A stretch of DNA of 64,000 bases from Halichoerus grypus. Its lineage: Eukaryota; Chordata; Mammalia; Carnivora; Phocidae. Location of the stretch: NCBI RefSeq assembly GCF_964656455.1, contig NC_135726.1:30843930-30907929 (forward strand). The letters run 5' to 3'. Of this stretch, positions 22,821-34,272 are shown one piece after another (within the stretch, counting starts at the first letter, position 1; each line of letters begins with the position of its first letter). The notes below the pieces were generated by a model. That model worked only from the letters and a program-made list of their open reading frames with translations. It searched no databases and was not told the origin of the DNA. The position numbers and the translations under genes were made by a program.

Positions 22821-23814
22821 TCACAGAAGGACAGACAAACCCAAGGCTTTCTTCTTGGTCCCTTTCCTTCATACCGGGGCAAGCCATTTTCTCTCTCCCC
22901 ATCTCTGTTTTCCCCACCTATGAATGGAAGACAGTGGTGTCTGGATGGGAACTTGGAGCAAAGACACTGAAACAATGCGGGGGAATGGGTGTGCAGCTCT
23001 ATAAGGTTGGTGTTTACAGGTTGGTGCTAATTTAATTGAAGTTTATAGGTTGGTGCTAATTTAAAAACTAAGACTGGGTGGCTGATTGGACTACCGGCTG
23101 GTCAAGAAGACCTGTTGATACCTTCTTGTTCCCCTAAGCTCTGGCACTTCCTCTTCATCAGAGGCTGTAGGTCACAGGTGGCAGGGGGTAGGATGGACCT
23201 ATCCCTCTAATCCTGGAAGTGCTTCTAAGCTTCTAATCCATGGGGTGCTTCTGACTTTTCTTCTAATCTATGAAGTCTTCAAGGAGTGCCCTGACCTACT
23301 ATTCAGAAAGGGCTGGGTCAGTACCCATTAAGGATATGATCACTGCATCTGTTGACTTAAAAACAGTGAGTCCCTGCCTATTAGACTCCTTGCTTAGATA
23401 CCTATTCATCTGTGATAAATTGCCTTAATAAATGCCATTGAGCCTGGGAACGACGAGAATGAGGCCAAGTTAAGAATAGAGGGCATTCTTCTCCAGGGAG
23501 ACAAGACAATATGATATGCAGTGTCCCGGGATTGTCACAGTGCACTCAGTGAAATGACGCTGATGCCGGAAAGCATGTGAAAAGGAGGCAAGACGCTTTT
23601 CTATGTGGTGGGGAAAAGGAAAAACCAGCTGAGCTCGTTCGTCCCTTGAAGACACGTTTTGGTGCACAGTAAAGAGGAAAGAGGGGATCTGGAGTCTGGC
23701 CGTGATTAGCAGCCACCTAACTAGGTGTCTGGCAGGGGGTGCTGGAAGTTGAGCAGCACTCGGTTGTGGTGGCCTTACATGGTGCTATTTGAGGGAAGCC
23801 AGCAGCAGTGGGGG
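22821..23814. other. Unannotated stretch with a short tandem duplication
   Basis: Two 29-bp near-identical units lie at 23012-23040 and 23041-23069. Nothing else recognised. Confidence 0.45.
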
Positions 23815-23950
23815 GTCTGAAGCTCTGAGTTGGAGTGCAGGCTCCTCCTGTTGGCTGTGTGACTTTGACCTAATCTCTCGGTGTCTCGGTGTCCAGTCAC
23901 CTCCCTGGACTGCTGGGGGCACAGGTCAAATTTGTGATAGGACCTTATTA
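23815..23950 (+). repeat. MIR SINE fragment
   Basis: GAGTTGGAGTGCAGGCTCCT and TGGCTGTGTGACTTTGACCT mark the MIR 5' half and core. It is followed by the SINE at 23964. Confidence 0.65.
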
Positions 23951-23963
23951 ACTGTTAGTAGCT

Positions 23964-24173
23964 GGATGCCTGGGTGGCTCAGTCGGTTAAGTGTCTGCCT
24001 TTGGCTCAGGTCATGATCCCAAGGTCCTGGGATGGAGTCCCACATCAGGGTCCTTGCTCAGCGAGGAGTCTGCTTCTCCTTCTCCTTCTGCCCCTCCCCC
24101 CTGCTTGTGCTTTCTCTCTCTCTGTCTCTCTCTCACTGTCTCTCAAATAAATAAATAAAATCTTTGAAAAAAA
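23964..24173 (+). mobile_element. Carnivore SINE
   Basis: Full-length. Head GGATGCCTGGGTGGCTCAGT contains a good pol III A box (TGGCTCAGTCGG). The CT-rich body is followed by CAAATAAATAAATAAAATC and an A-tail. Flanks ACTGTTAGTAGCT (23951-23963) and ACTGTAGTGACT (24174-24185) form an imperfect duplication, so this is an older copy. Confidence 0.95.
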
Positions 24174-24199
24174 ACTGTAGTGACTGCCTGTAAATGTAA

Positions 24200-24440
24200 A
24201 AGTGATCCTATCAATGTTTATCAAGCACCTCCTTGGTACAAGAAATTGTCCTGGACTCTTGGGGTCTGACATTGAACAAAGAAAGCCACATGACCCCATT
24301 CTCAGGGAATTTGCAGCTAGGTGATAGAGCTAGACAATGGCAAATAAATACATAATATGGGAAGGGGGATATTTGAGCAGGGAAGTGATAGCATCTGATC
24401 TGAGTTTCAGAAGGATGGCACATAAAGGGAAAAGTTGAAG
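24200..24440 (-). mobile_element. L2-type LINE end, antisense
   Basis: TGTTTATCAAGCACCTCCTT, ACATTGAACAAAGAAAGCC and TTCTCAGGGAATTTGCAGCT follow the reversed L2 3' end and the ancient sequence usually joined to it. Confidence 0.55.
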
Positions 24441-25240
24441 AATAACCAAATTCTTGCTTCTTAGTTTTATTTGAAGGGGGTCATTCAGAAACTCTTGTTG
24501 GTGTTGTCTTTTTTTGATGCATCATAATGTATAAGTATGGCATGTTGCAAAAGCATTTAATTCCTAAAATTGCACACACATGCCAATTTCCTAGCAAATT
24601 TCAGATCTTATTTTATACTCAGTATAAAGTGCTTCTGATGCATGTCATCTACGTAACTTTATTCTGAAGCTATTTTCGAAGTTCATCTTAAACATTGCAT
24701 TTGTTGGGTCCAGAGGACTAGTTAATGGTAAGTTCATAACCATCCCCCGCATATATTCATTCATGGAATTTTATGGAGTGCCATGAGGTATTGTGCTGAA
24801 CCGCAGGATGACAAAGATACGGTCCTGCTCTCCTGGTGGCTACAGCTGTCAGTTCTTTTGGGGTTGTGTTAGCTCCTGAACACAGTCTGAACTTTTCTGT
24901 GGCAAGGAGGGCTTTGTAAACAGCTCTGTGTTCTTCATGCTCCTCGGGTTTCCTGAGGCTGGAGGTGGTGGAGTCATGGGCTGGGAAGCTGAGCCTGGGC
25001 CGAGGACAGGTCGAGGGGCTGGGCACAAGGAGAGAAACTTCTGATATCGGAACATTTGCATCTCCAGTCTGGGAGGGCACCCACAGGCTGGCTTGCTGAT
25101 GCTGTCTATTGCCTTCTGATGTGAGTTCGGTGGAGAGCAAGCCCCAGGGGATCCCTGATGTGCGTCCCCTCTCCTTCTAGAGAAAAATCTTTCTTCTTTT
25201 TTTTCAGTATTTGCTCAAATTTGCTTTGTTTCCTGGATAT
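24441..25240. other. Unannotated stretch with a possible L2 fragment
   Basis: A short L2-like antisense piece may lie at about 24755-24850 (ATTCATTCATGGAATTTTAT). The rest is unassigned. Confidence 0.4.
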
Positions 25241-25565
25241 TTTCTTTTTAACTTTTTACTTTGAGCTAATTTTAGATTTATAGAAAAGTTCTCAAAGTAG
25301 AGAGTTTCCATCTACCCCTTGCCCAGCTTCCCTTAATGTTAACATTTTACACAATCACCGTGAAATATCAAAACCAAGAAATTAACTCTGGGCCAGTACT
25401 ATTAACTCAGTGACAGGCCTTATGTGAATCTCATCAGCCTTTCCCCAGTGTTCCTTTTCCTCTTCCAAGATCCAATCATTGCATATCATTGTTATTTTTC
25501 CTTAGTCTCCTCTGATCTGTGACTATCCCGGGGTCTTTCCTTGTTCCTGACCATCTTGAAGTACC
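25241..25565 (-). mobile_element. L1 3' UTR, antisense
   Basis: ACTTTGAGCTAATTTTAGAT, CTTCCCTTAATGTTAACATT, CTTAGTCTCCTCTGATCTGT and TCTTTCCTTGTTCCTGACCA match the reversed 3' UTR of an old L1M element. Confidence 0.75.
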
Positions 25566-25799
25566 CCCGGAATCACTTAAAGAGTGTTAGGGCTATAGAG
25601 CTTTGCTGCTGGATGGGCAGTCTTAAGTAGTGAGGCTCCAATCATCGGGATCATTGGAGCAGGATTGGGAGGATTTGGCTCCACTGTAGATTTGCAAAGG
25701 GAATATGTGTAGGCACGCAGTTGGGCTCTAACAGTGATGATGGGAAATGGTGTCTCTCACTGTAGCATCTTTCTTCTGAGTTCCACGCTGTGCTCAGCC

Positions 25800-26000
25800 C
25801 ACTTGGTTTGAATCTGGGCAAGTTATTTCATTTTTCTAGGCTTCAGTGTCCTACTCTATGAAGTGGAGGTAATAGCAATGCAAATCTCAGGGTAGCTATG
25901 AGGAATAAATGGGATAAGGCATGCAAAGTATCTGATGCCATATCTGGAGCATGAAAAATGTTTGATATATGTTAATGCTATTGCTATTCTATTATTCTTA
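25800..26000 (+). repeat. MIR SINE
   Basis: GGTTTGAATCTGGGCAAGTT, CTTCAGTGTCCTACTCTATG and AGCTATGAGGAATAAATGGG are sense MIR core and 3' half. Confidence 0.75.
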
Positions 26001-26007
26001 TTCACTA

Positions 26008-26168
26008 TGTCAGTATTACTTGCCAGGCATGATGCTAAGCACTTTGCTAACACATCTCACTTTGTCCTAGCAATTCCCCTAGAAGGTCTACATTTTCCAG
26101 AGAAGAACTTGAGGCTCGCATATGGCTTCGGACCTAATTCTCTCCACCCTAGGGCCTATGTTCTTTGA
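26008..26168 (-). repeat. MIR SINE, antisense
   Basis: CTTGCCAGGCATGATGCTAA, GCACTTTGCTAACACATCTC and AGAAGAACTTGAGGCTCGCA are reversed MIR. It lies tail-to-tail with the MIR at 25800-26000. Confidence 0.75.
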
Positions 26169-26969
26169 AAAATTGCCCTATCGCCTCACCTATAATAATG
26201 GAGATATTTCATGCATATGTTTCAACTCTTTCTCATTTATGGGTTTCAATTTCTCTTCAAAACATTCTAGGGATGGGATAGGACAATGACATCCCATTTG
26301 ATGGACAGGGAAATTGAGGGACAGTTTTAGAAGGAAGTGAGATACTTCTTACCCATGAACATATTCTTTTGGGCGAGATGCCACTAGAATCTTGACACGG
26401 TCCTTCCAAGCCCTTAATTAACCTGCACTAATTTTCACAAAGCATTTCGAGTTGTCTTGTGCAGTATCAGTGTGAGCCTTCAAGCCCACACGGTACAGAG
26501 GATGCTTCCAAGGGGATGGTTGCAAAGACTTCATGACCAGCTCAGGGTAAAAACCTGTCTTCTCTCTCACCCCTCCCCACCGCCAGAAAATCTCCAGCTA
26601 AAGAACCTTGAAATCATCCCATATTTGCCAAACAATTCTATAATTTAGGATTTGTCTTTTCTCCTAAATTGAGACAACCCCTCCCCAACCACAAAGCCCA
26701 GATCTCTTGTGGCTTTGTTTGGATTTTCTAGCTTGAAAATCCTTGCCTTTCAGGAGCAAATATTGGCCACAATTCTGATGTTTGGGGAGAGGCATTAGAG
26801 ACACTTAGAAAATATAAAAGTAAACACTGACATCTTTAATTCCCATTGAAAGGAAACCAACCCAAATGGTGGGTTAGGCAAGGCAAAACTCCCATTAGTT
26901 CAAAGCATATTCTCTGAGCACTGTGCATATTGGGGGCCACAGACAAATGAGATTTGGTGTCTGGAGACA
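26169..26969. other. Unannotated non-coding stretch
   Basis: Possible MIR scrap at about 26275-26340. No gene or firm repeat. Confidence 0.4.
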
Positions 26970-27190
26970 TGGGAATGATCACAGATGACACTTGCCATGT
27001 GCTAAGGATGTGATACATGTGTTTTTAGCCTTATTTTGTTTCTTCCTAAACAACTCTGCAACTCTACAACTCTCTTGGAGATCCAGAGAGATTGAATAAG
27101 CAATCTAAGGTCACATAGCAAGTAAGTACAGACCCAAGATTTGAACTCAGGTTCTTCTGACCCCAAAGGCCATGCTCATTACATATTGCC
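26970..27190 (-). repeat. MIR SINE, antisense
   Basis: CACTTGCCATGTGCTAAGGA, GCAATCTAAGGTCACATAGC and TTTGAACTCAGGTTCTTCTG give a good reversed MIR from 3' end to promoter half. Confidence 0.85.
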
Positions 27191-27837
27191 ACATGACCCT
27201 TAAAGAACATATAGGATCAGTGTGCAAGACAGGCAAGCAAGCTAATATTTGTGATGTGGTAGTTTGACCACCAATTAGGTCTCCCCTCATAATTCTGTGT
27301 GTAGACACCACAGGGAGGTTGCCAAATCTGTTTTCAGAATATGCTTCCAAGGGTCTTCCCAAGCCCCATTTACCTGCTTCTCTTCCTCATTTGCTTGAGG
27401 TGGACGTACACATGGTCTCTTATCTTGCAAAACTAGGATGGAGACAATAGAGAAGAGAATGAATGAAATGTCTGCTTGGCAATGAACATGAATTAAAGCC
27501 AGATGAATTCAGTTCATCATTAAAAAAAATTGTTGAGCAGGAAGGCATCTGGCTCATAGTGGGCATTTGATACATGTGAGTTGAATGAATTAATGGGTGA
27601 GTGAATAAATTTTGAGACCTAAAGAGGTTAATAAAGTACCTTTGGCATAAAATGGGCTGATGAATCAACTCTAGCTCTATCTCTTTTGGTAGAAATGTGG
27701 AAAATGCGGTAAAAAGAGTTGCTGTAGATCAGCATCACCATATGTTAAGGAGCAAGGAATGAGTTGTACCAAAATGTACACATGAAATTGCACTTTTGCT
27801 TATTACAAAAGGCCATTTATAAGAAAAGAGAAATTTT
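27191..27837. other. Unannotated non-coding stretch
   Basis: No gene. A segment at about 27540-27610 (GGGCATTTGATACATGTGAG, TTGAATGAATTAATGGG) may be an L2 tail in sense orientation. Confidence 0.4.
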
Positions 27838-28713
27838 CATCACTACACAGCTATTAAAATGGCCAAAATCCAGAAGACTGACAACACCAAATGCTGGCTA
27901 GGACGTGGAGCAACAGGAATTCTCATTCATAGCTAGTTGGAGTGTAAAATGGTACAGCCACTTGGGGAGACAGTTGGGTGGTTTCTTACAAACCTAACCA
28001 TACTCTTACCATGTGATCTAGCAGTCTTGCTTCTTGGTATTTACCCAAAGGAGTTAAAAACTTATGTCCACACAAAAACCTGCACACAGATGTTGATAGC
28101 AGCTTGATTCATAATTGCCAAAACTTGGAAGCACTGTGGGAGTGGGTAAACAGTGTTACATCCAGATATTGCAATTTTATTCAGTGCTAAAAAGAAATGA
28201 GTGATCAAACCATGAAAAGACATGGATGACCCTTAAATACATCTTACTAATTGAAAGAAGCCAATCTAAAAAAAGTCTATATACTATATGATTCCAACTA
28301 TACAATATTCTGGAAAAAGGCAAAGCTATGGAAATAGTAAAAGGATCAGTGGTTGCTGGGGTGGGAGGGGGAAGAATCAATGAATAAGCAGAACACAGAG
28401 GATTTATAGGGCAATGAAACTATTCTGTGATGCTGTCATGGTGGATACATGTCCTTATACATTTGTCCAAACACATTGAATGTCCGACACCAACAGTGAA
28501 CCCTAATGTCAACTATGGACTTTGGCTGATTATCATGCATCAGTGTAGGTTCATCAGTGGTAACAAATGTCCCACTCTGGTGGGGGATGTTGATATTGGG
28601 GGAGGCTGTGGGGACAGGAGGGGACAGGAGGTATATGAGACATCTCTGTACCTTCCTTTCAGTTTTGCTGTGAACATAAAACTGCCTTAAAATATAAAGT
28701 CTTTAAAAAAAAA
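27838..28713 (+). mobile_element. L1 3' end (ORF2 C-terminus and 3' UTR)
   Basis: Sense L1MA/L1MB-like fragment. ORF2 part: CTGACAACACCAAATGCTGG, GGTATTTACCCAAAGGAGTT. 3' UTR part: AGTGAACCCTAATGTCAACT, CTCTGGTGGGGGATGTTGAT, CATAAAACTGCCTTAAAATA, then an A-tail at 28705-28713. About 35 bp of the usual ORF2 sequence after GGAAGCA is missing, and the frame is broken. It is 5'-truncated. Confidence 0.92.
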
Positions 28714-30256
28714 TGAAAACAAAGACATGAAGCTAAAAGCCTTAATAGAAGGGAATTTCCTCAACGTGATAAAGAATATCTCCCTACAGCTAATAACATA
28801 CTTCATGGTGAGACACAAGAAGCTTTCTACTAAGATTAGGTCATGAGACAACATTGTCCCCTCTCCTCACCTGCTTAAGAAAGAGACTGAGGGAGAGAGG
28901 AAGAAAGAAAGGAAGAGAAAGAATGTTGAAGCTTTGAAAAAAGGATTAGAGAGGAAGGTTTGGGATTCTCAACTATTAAAACTTACCATCTGTGCTGTTG
29001 TCCTGTTCATCTGGGGAGACAAGCTCCCCTCATGTCTTTTTTTTAGTGCTGTGGTTCTGGGTGCTGTAACATAGTCCCTTGGCTCCAGACAACTGAATAC
29101 AATCCTGGCTCAAGCTTGTTTTGTGATAAACCATGGACTATTTTATATTTTCACCAAAAAAAAAAAAAAAAAGTTAGCAAATGAGGTAATGAACATGAAC
29201 AGCGTGTCTCACTTATGATGACTACATAATTAATTCATGTGAGTAAGAAAAAACACATTTAGGGGCTGCCATATGTAGCTTTGTTTTCTTTCATTTTTCA
29301 TTGATTTCTCTATGAGAGTAATGATGTATTATTTACCATCTGAAGGCCGACGAGAAAGCCTTTGCCTTGTGAGCTTAAAGCTGCCTTGTGCATCACGTGG
29401 AAAGAAGGTGAACGTGAGGATCGTTCATTGTGAGTGGACAAGCTTCGCTCCCTGATGGATTCGGACTATGTCCGTGGAGGCCAGGGCCCCAGGGAGCGGG
29501 CTGGGCCTTGGCGGTACTCAGCTCCCAGTGATGATGCAGCTCAGTCTTGTCAGATCTCCATAGAAATATTAGAAGAGGCTAAGAAACTGGTCTTAGAGGT
29601 GACATCTCCCAACTTTAAATTTTTGTCAGCTGTTGTTGTTATTGAAAGTATTGTTTTAATTTGGGAGATTCAAACAGGACATGAGCATCTGTCTCGTGTT
29701 GGGAAGGTTGGCATTGGCAGAGACAAGAGGATCAGAGAGTGGCCTCCTGTCTGTTGTTCACCATTGCCCATCTATGGAGAGCTCTGCGAGCCAAGCCCAT
29801 GGCTCTTCCATAGAAATGCCACACTGTTGTGTGGTCTTTGAGGGACTCTGGAGTGACGCATGACAAACAAAGGAGCAATGAATGTGACATACTGGTTGTA
29901 ATATCCGAAGGCAAGAATACAAACCGGAGGCCCGCGCTATCCCAAGCCATGTCCTAACCCTCCACTCATCCCCTGTGCCACCCAGCTGGCTAGCTGCCCA
30001 CAGTTTTGCTACCTGCTTGATCCTTGTGGGCATTTGAGTTGTAACCCCTGCCTTAAGCCATTAGTTACTAGCATCTCAGGAGAAGAAGACGTTTGCAGCT
30101 GGCTTTAAGACCCCTTTGGAATGGGACAGAGAACGAGGTAGGCCCTAAGCCGGAATGCAGAAATCTAATTCCTCTACATTCCAGTTCAAAATTCCTCAAA
30201 GGTTCTCCACCCCACTGTATAAAAATCTACAAGTCCCCAACATCTGCACATTCTGT
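28714..30256. other. Unannotated non-coding stretch
   Basis: An 18-A run lies at 29156-29173 with no SINE body in front. A 135-codon frame at 29434-29841 shows no recognisable domain. No other feature seen. Confidence 0.4.
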
Positions 30257-30272
30257 CACCTGGTCGGGTCTT

Positions 30273-30501
30273 TTTTTTTTTTTAAGATTTCTTTTTTAGA
30301 AAGAGAGAGAGTGTGTACGCACATGTGCTAGTGGGATTTGGGGCAAGGGGGGAGGGAGAGGGAAAAGGAGAGAATCTGAAGCAGACTCCACATTGAGCAC
30401 AGAGCCTGACCCCGGGGGCTCGATCTCATGACCCTGAGACTATGACCGGAGCCTAAACCAAGAGTCGGACGCTTAACTGACTGAGCCACCCAGGCGCCTG
30501 A
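30273..30501 (-). mobile_element. Carnivore SINE (older subtype), antisense
   Basis: Reversed copy ending GACTGAGCCACCCAGGCGCC. It carries the extra CCAAGAGTCGGACGC segment typical of the older subtype shared across carnivores. Duplication CACCTGGTCGGGTCTT at 30257-30272 against CACCTGGTCAAGTCTT at 30502-30517 has two mismatches, consistent with age. Confidence 0.95.
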
Positions 30502-30517
30502 CACCTGGTCAAGTCTT

Positions 30518-31140
30518 ACTTATTTGTTAGGCCACAGCTTCTAGGTCCCTGAGCAGGATTTATTTGTCCCACTTCCATGTTCCTATCTGAGTCTGGGACT
30601 AACTCGACACCTCGATCATATTCTCCTCTCAAGTTTTCAATGGAGCTTTCTAGAACCATGAGCTGCTAGAGCTAGTGGTGGTTTATCTTTTCCTCGGTCT
30701 CCTTGGACCCAGGATATTTTCTGGCATACATTAAGGGGTGAAAACTATGTGCCAATTAAGAAGTGACAAAGAGGAAGAATGTCTTCAACACATTTGCGTG
30801 TGTACCATTGACCACTGTTCTGATTTTGTAATTTTGCCATGGACCCTTCCCCACAGAACACTGTGATAAAGCAGGGGTGCCGAGTTCCCCAGTCCTTGTT
30901 TGTTTGTTTTTTATCTCATTGGACAAGCAAGAAGAAGGGAGGCAAGAGAGAGTGTGGAAAGAACAGTTGGGAGACCTTTCTCCTTCACATTATCCATGCC
31001 ATGGATGGGAAATTCAAACCCAGCCTCTTCCACAATGGCATGTTCAGCAAACCTTCTACTGCTGGAATCCAATTCGTCAATTAAAGATCAGAGCAGCAGA
31101 TCTGGATATTGTGTTCCCTTCAGCTGACCACCACGGGCTG
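30518..31140. other. Unannotated non-coding stretch
   Basis: No repeat or gene recognised. Overlapping short frames at 30839-31158 have no domains. Confidence 0.4.
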
Positions 31141-31272
31141 GCTGGGAGGCAGGGCTAGGGGGAGGGCTAAGAGAGGGAGCCAGAACGGGGGAGGGAAGGA
31201 GGCGGGGTGGGAGGGGGGAGCTCTCCATGTGAACTTCCCCCTCCCACCACCTCCCCCCTCACCCCGGCTTCC
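31141..31272. other. G-rich then C-rich block with G-quadruplex potential
   Basis: The plus strand is strongly G-rich at 31141-31221 (for example GGCGGGGTGGGAGGGGGGAG). It switches to C-rich at about 31238-31266 (CCCCCTCCCACCACCTCCCC). Each half has several runs of three or more G on one strand. The halves can also pair in part with each other. Confidence 0.7.
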
Positions 31273-32200
31273 AAATCGTAAATTAACAACAGTGGACCTT
31301 GTTAAGTGCAGCTTCACAAATTAATATGAAATATAGTGCTTTTTCATAAGCTTGAGAACCAGATTTAAAAGCATATTGGTGTTTGTACACAGCAGGCCGT
31401 AATGATCCATTATCCTGCAGACAGAGGAGCTTGCAGCAACACATAAAGAAGATGCAATTGGGCCATCTGCTTTGATTTCTGCAGCGTCCCCAGAGATCCA
31501 AGGGAGGGGCTGACAGTCCTCTCCATCTGCCCTTACATTATCAATTACAGTTGAATTATGCCGGGCGCTGCAGGGCTGGCAGATACGGATGGGAGATTGT
31601 GGCACCTGAAAAATATAGAAGAAAATCCATATGTTGGGAGCCAGCTGTTTATTTATAAGTCCTTGACATATTTCCTCACTTTCTCGGCTGCTGCCTTTTT
31701 TAAGGTTCCTAGAGACATTTCAGTTTAGTGTGAACTTGAGAAGAAATTAGGTGTAGCAGCATAGCACCACATGAATAATATTTCAGTTTCCTTTTTTACA
31801 GTTGAAATGTGCACGGAGCAAAAAACATCAGGTCGAACAGATTTTAAATTATGAAAAAAAAAAAGTTGGGCAAACATCTGGGGTGGCGGCTACAGCTTGT
31901 TATGTTTATAAAACATGTTAGAACAGGCGGGGCCAGGCGCACTGTACATTTTTGGCAGCTTAGAAATCATGTGTAAAACTGTAACTTTTATGAAATTGCA
32001 AGTGTTTACGAAAGCTCGGGGAGTAGGGAGGTAGACATCGGAGTGGCCGGCCCTTTCATGAAGCCTCTTACCGCAACTTCTAGGAATGCGGCTAGAAGGG
32101 TGCGAGGTTTTGTTTTGTTTTGACTGGTCTTTTTTTTTTTTTTTTTTCCCCTTTTCCTTGGGCAACAAGGGGCTTACCTTGTTCCCGGTTCATTCCCTTC
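31273..32200. other. Repeat-free block, candidate conserved non-coding element
   Basis: About 0.9 kb with no transposon relic. It contains TAATGATCCATTA (31400-31412, TAAT-N5-ATTA) and ATTATCAATTA near 31538, both homeodomain-type arrangements. A T-run lies at 32130-32147. It could be an enhancer or a terminal exon; neither is shown. Confidence 0.35.
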
Positions 32201-32543
32201 TAGACTGGGAGGGGGAGAGCTAGCGCGGTTTTATGCTGCGGTATTGCTTCCAAGCGTGTGGGAGTTTACACTTGGTTCTCATTTCACGCCATGTCCTCTC
32301 CCCACAGCCACTCAACCGGAGAGCGTGTGTGCGCGTGTTTGCTCAGCTGGGGTTCCAGGCCAGTGCTTCAAGAGCCTGGGGGAAGTGTCCTTGTCATCTG
32401 GACTCAGCACTGTCGGGCAGCAGGGGACAGGAGGCCTCATGCTGGCTATGGGGGGAGACTGTTTTTGAGATGCCCCTCACCCTCCCCAGAAGCAGAGATC
32501 TTTGCAGGGTAAATGAAGAGACTCGGATTAGAAGTCAGGCCCC

Positions 32544-32732
32544 TTGCCTGGTGGCTCAGTCAGTTAAGCGTCTGCCTTCGGCTCAGGTCGTGATCCCAGG
32601 GTCCTGGGATCCAGTCCCACATCGGGCTCCTTGCTCCGTGGGGAGCCTGCCTCTCCCTCTCCCTCTGCTGCTCCCCCTGCTTGTGCGCTCTCTCTGAGAC
32701 TAAAAAATAAATAAAATCTTAAAAAAAAAAAA
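32544..32732 (+). mobile_element. Carnivore SINE
   Basis: Head TTGCCTGGTGGCTCAGTCAG, B-box region CTGGGATCCAGTCCCACATC, tail AAAAAATAAATAAAATCTT and 13 A. A perfect 14-bp duplication AGAAGTCAGGCCCC lies at 32530-32543 and 32733-32746. It lacks the first few bases of the usual head. Confidence 0.95.
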
Positions 32733-32884
32733 AGAAGTCAGGCCCCAATTTTTCACCATTTCCCTTGCCACTCAGGGCCAGTTCAGAGGGCCTCCTTGTC
32801 TGTAGGCTAACTCCGAGATCCTAGCACTTAACACTTGGTCTCTTGCATTCTACTTTGGAAGCAAGTCATAGGCGTGAGATCATT

Positions 32885-33015
32885 AACTGAGAGCTTCCTG
32901 AAGGAAGGGCTGAGCTTACTTATTTTTGCTTCTTTTTTAAGACCAGCCTGACACCTGGCATTCCCCCGAGAGTTCGTAAAACGTTGGGTGAACGAACAAA
33001 TGAATGAATGAATGA
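32885..33015 (+). mobile_element. L2 3' end
   Basis: CTGACACCTGGCATTCCCCC followed by TTGGGTGAACGAACAAATGA and an ATGA tail is a degraded sense L2 3' end. Confidence 0.6.
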
Positions 33016-33454
33016 TGCCTTGGGATTTTCTGTACGTGAAGGAAGAGGCTTAGCAGGGCAAGTGCAAAATCTAGGAACGACAGAATTCTGTTGTTTGTGA
33101 TGTGGCCGTTGGGATGCCAGCTTCTGGCTACTGAGAATGCCTCTCTAATCTGACAGCTGTGGGCAGCAGGAACGTGCCTTTCTCTTTGCGACCACTGGGC
33201 AGCTCCCTGGAGAAGGGAGGACCCCCTGGCGGTTGTGTTCACAGGCTCTGCTGACTACTGCTCTTTGTCCCACAGCCTCCTAGTCCCTGGGCTCTACTGG
33301 CTTTCTCCCCGTGTCCTGCTGGGTCCTCACTGCCTGTGCTCACAGCACACATACTCACTCCTAGCCTCATGGACGTGAGGTCACATGTGCACAGTGATCC
33401 CCACGGTGCTTCAGAGTGGAGGCTCAGTGCCCGAGAGCTTTCCTACCACAGTGC
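33016..33454. other. Unannotated non-coding stretch
   Basis: No repeat or gene recognised. Confidence 0.4.
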
Positions 33455-33640
33455 CAGGATCCTCTATAATAATTTGTGGGGCCCAGTGCAAAATGAAGAT
33501 GTGGGGCTCCTTGATCAAAAATGAAGAATTTCAAGGTGGTGACAGTGAAGCCTGAACTGAGCCCTTCTGAGCAGCGGTTGGGGGCCCTCTAAGCGGGGGC
33601 CTGGTGCAGCTGCTCAGGCTGCATACCCAGGAGGCTGGCC
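33455..33640. repeat. Ancient interspersed repeat, family uncertain
   Basis: AATTTGTGGGGCCCAGTGCA, GAATTTCAAGGTGGTGACAG and CTCTAAGCGGGGGCCTGGTG recur, as I remember, in a widespread mammalian element, probably a DNA transposon. I cannot name the family. Confidence 0.5.
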
Positions 33641-34272
33641 CCCACTGATGCTCGTGCTGCCTGCTGCCACATCTGCTGGGGCCAGGCCCACCCTTACTAC
33701 TTCCTCCTCTCCCCCCATCATCCTCTTCCTCCGCAAGGCATTACACAAGAAACCCTTCCCCTACTTCCTGTCTCCGTCTTTCCCTTTGCTGCAGCTTTTT
33801 CACTCAGATACTGAATGGAGCCTCAAGGTGGTCTCCACATTTTCCTTTCCTACTTCTGACTTCCCTTCTGATGGACTTGAAATGTCTCAGCTTTTGGTCC
33901 CTCTCTCGAGACCTCACCTGGTAGTACCTACCCCAGAGTGTTGCTGAACATGTTGCTTTAGTAATAATACACACACATATATATATATTAAAACAGAATC
34001 GGATTGGTTTTTTTTTTTTTTTTTTTTTTTTGCTATTTGTTCATTCAGTCATCTGTTTATTTAGCATCATTTATTGATTCCCAGAATCCACAAAGATGGA
34101 ATGAAGGCCAGGATAGCCTCCATTATTTTTGAGTATTTTTGCTGATTTCTCCATCCTCTCCTCCATGTCTGTAATCTACTCTTCATATCATACTTAAGGA
34201 GAAAGGATAGAGCAATAGGATCACTCAGAGAGACGACCTGAATTGGCTACGACTACATAGGACGTTAGGGGC
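33641..34272. other. Unannotated stretch with AC/AT and poly-T runs
   Basis: ACACACACATATATATAT at about 33969-33987 and a 24-T run at 34008-34031. Possible L2 antisense scrap at 34037-34085. No gene. Confidence 0.5.

Noticed and set aside
23964..24173. AATAAA words in SINE tails as gene polyadenylation signals
   Set aside because: AATAAATAAATAAA is part of the SINE consensus tail and occurs in most copies, with no gene in front.
29434..29841. 135-codon plus-strand frame in unique sequence
   Set aside because: The composition is not clearly protein-like and no domain is visible. Kept only as non-coding without other evidence.
32233..32697. 154-codon plus-strand frame
   Set aside because: Its second half is the carnivore SINE at 32544, so the frame is accidental.
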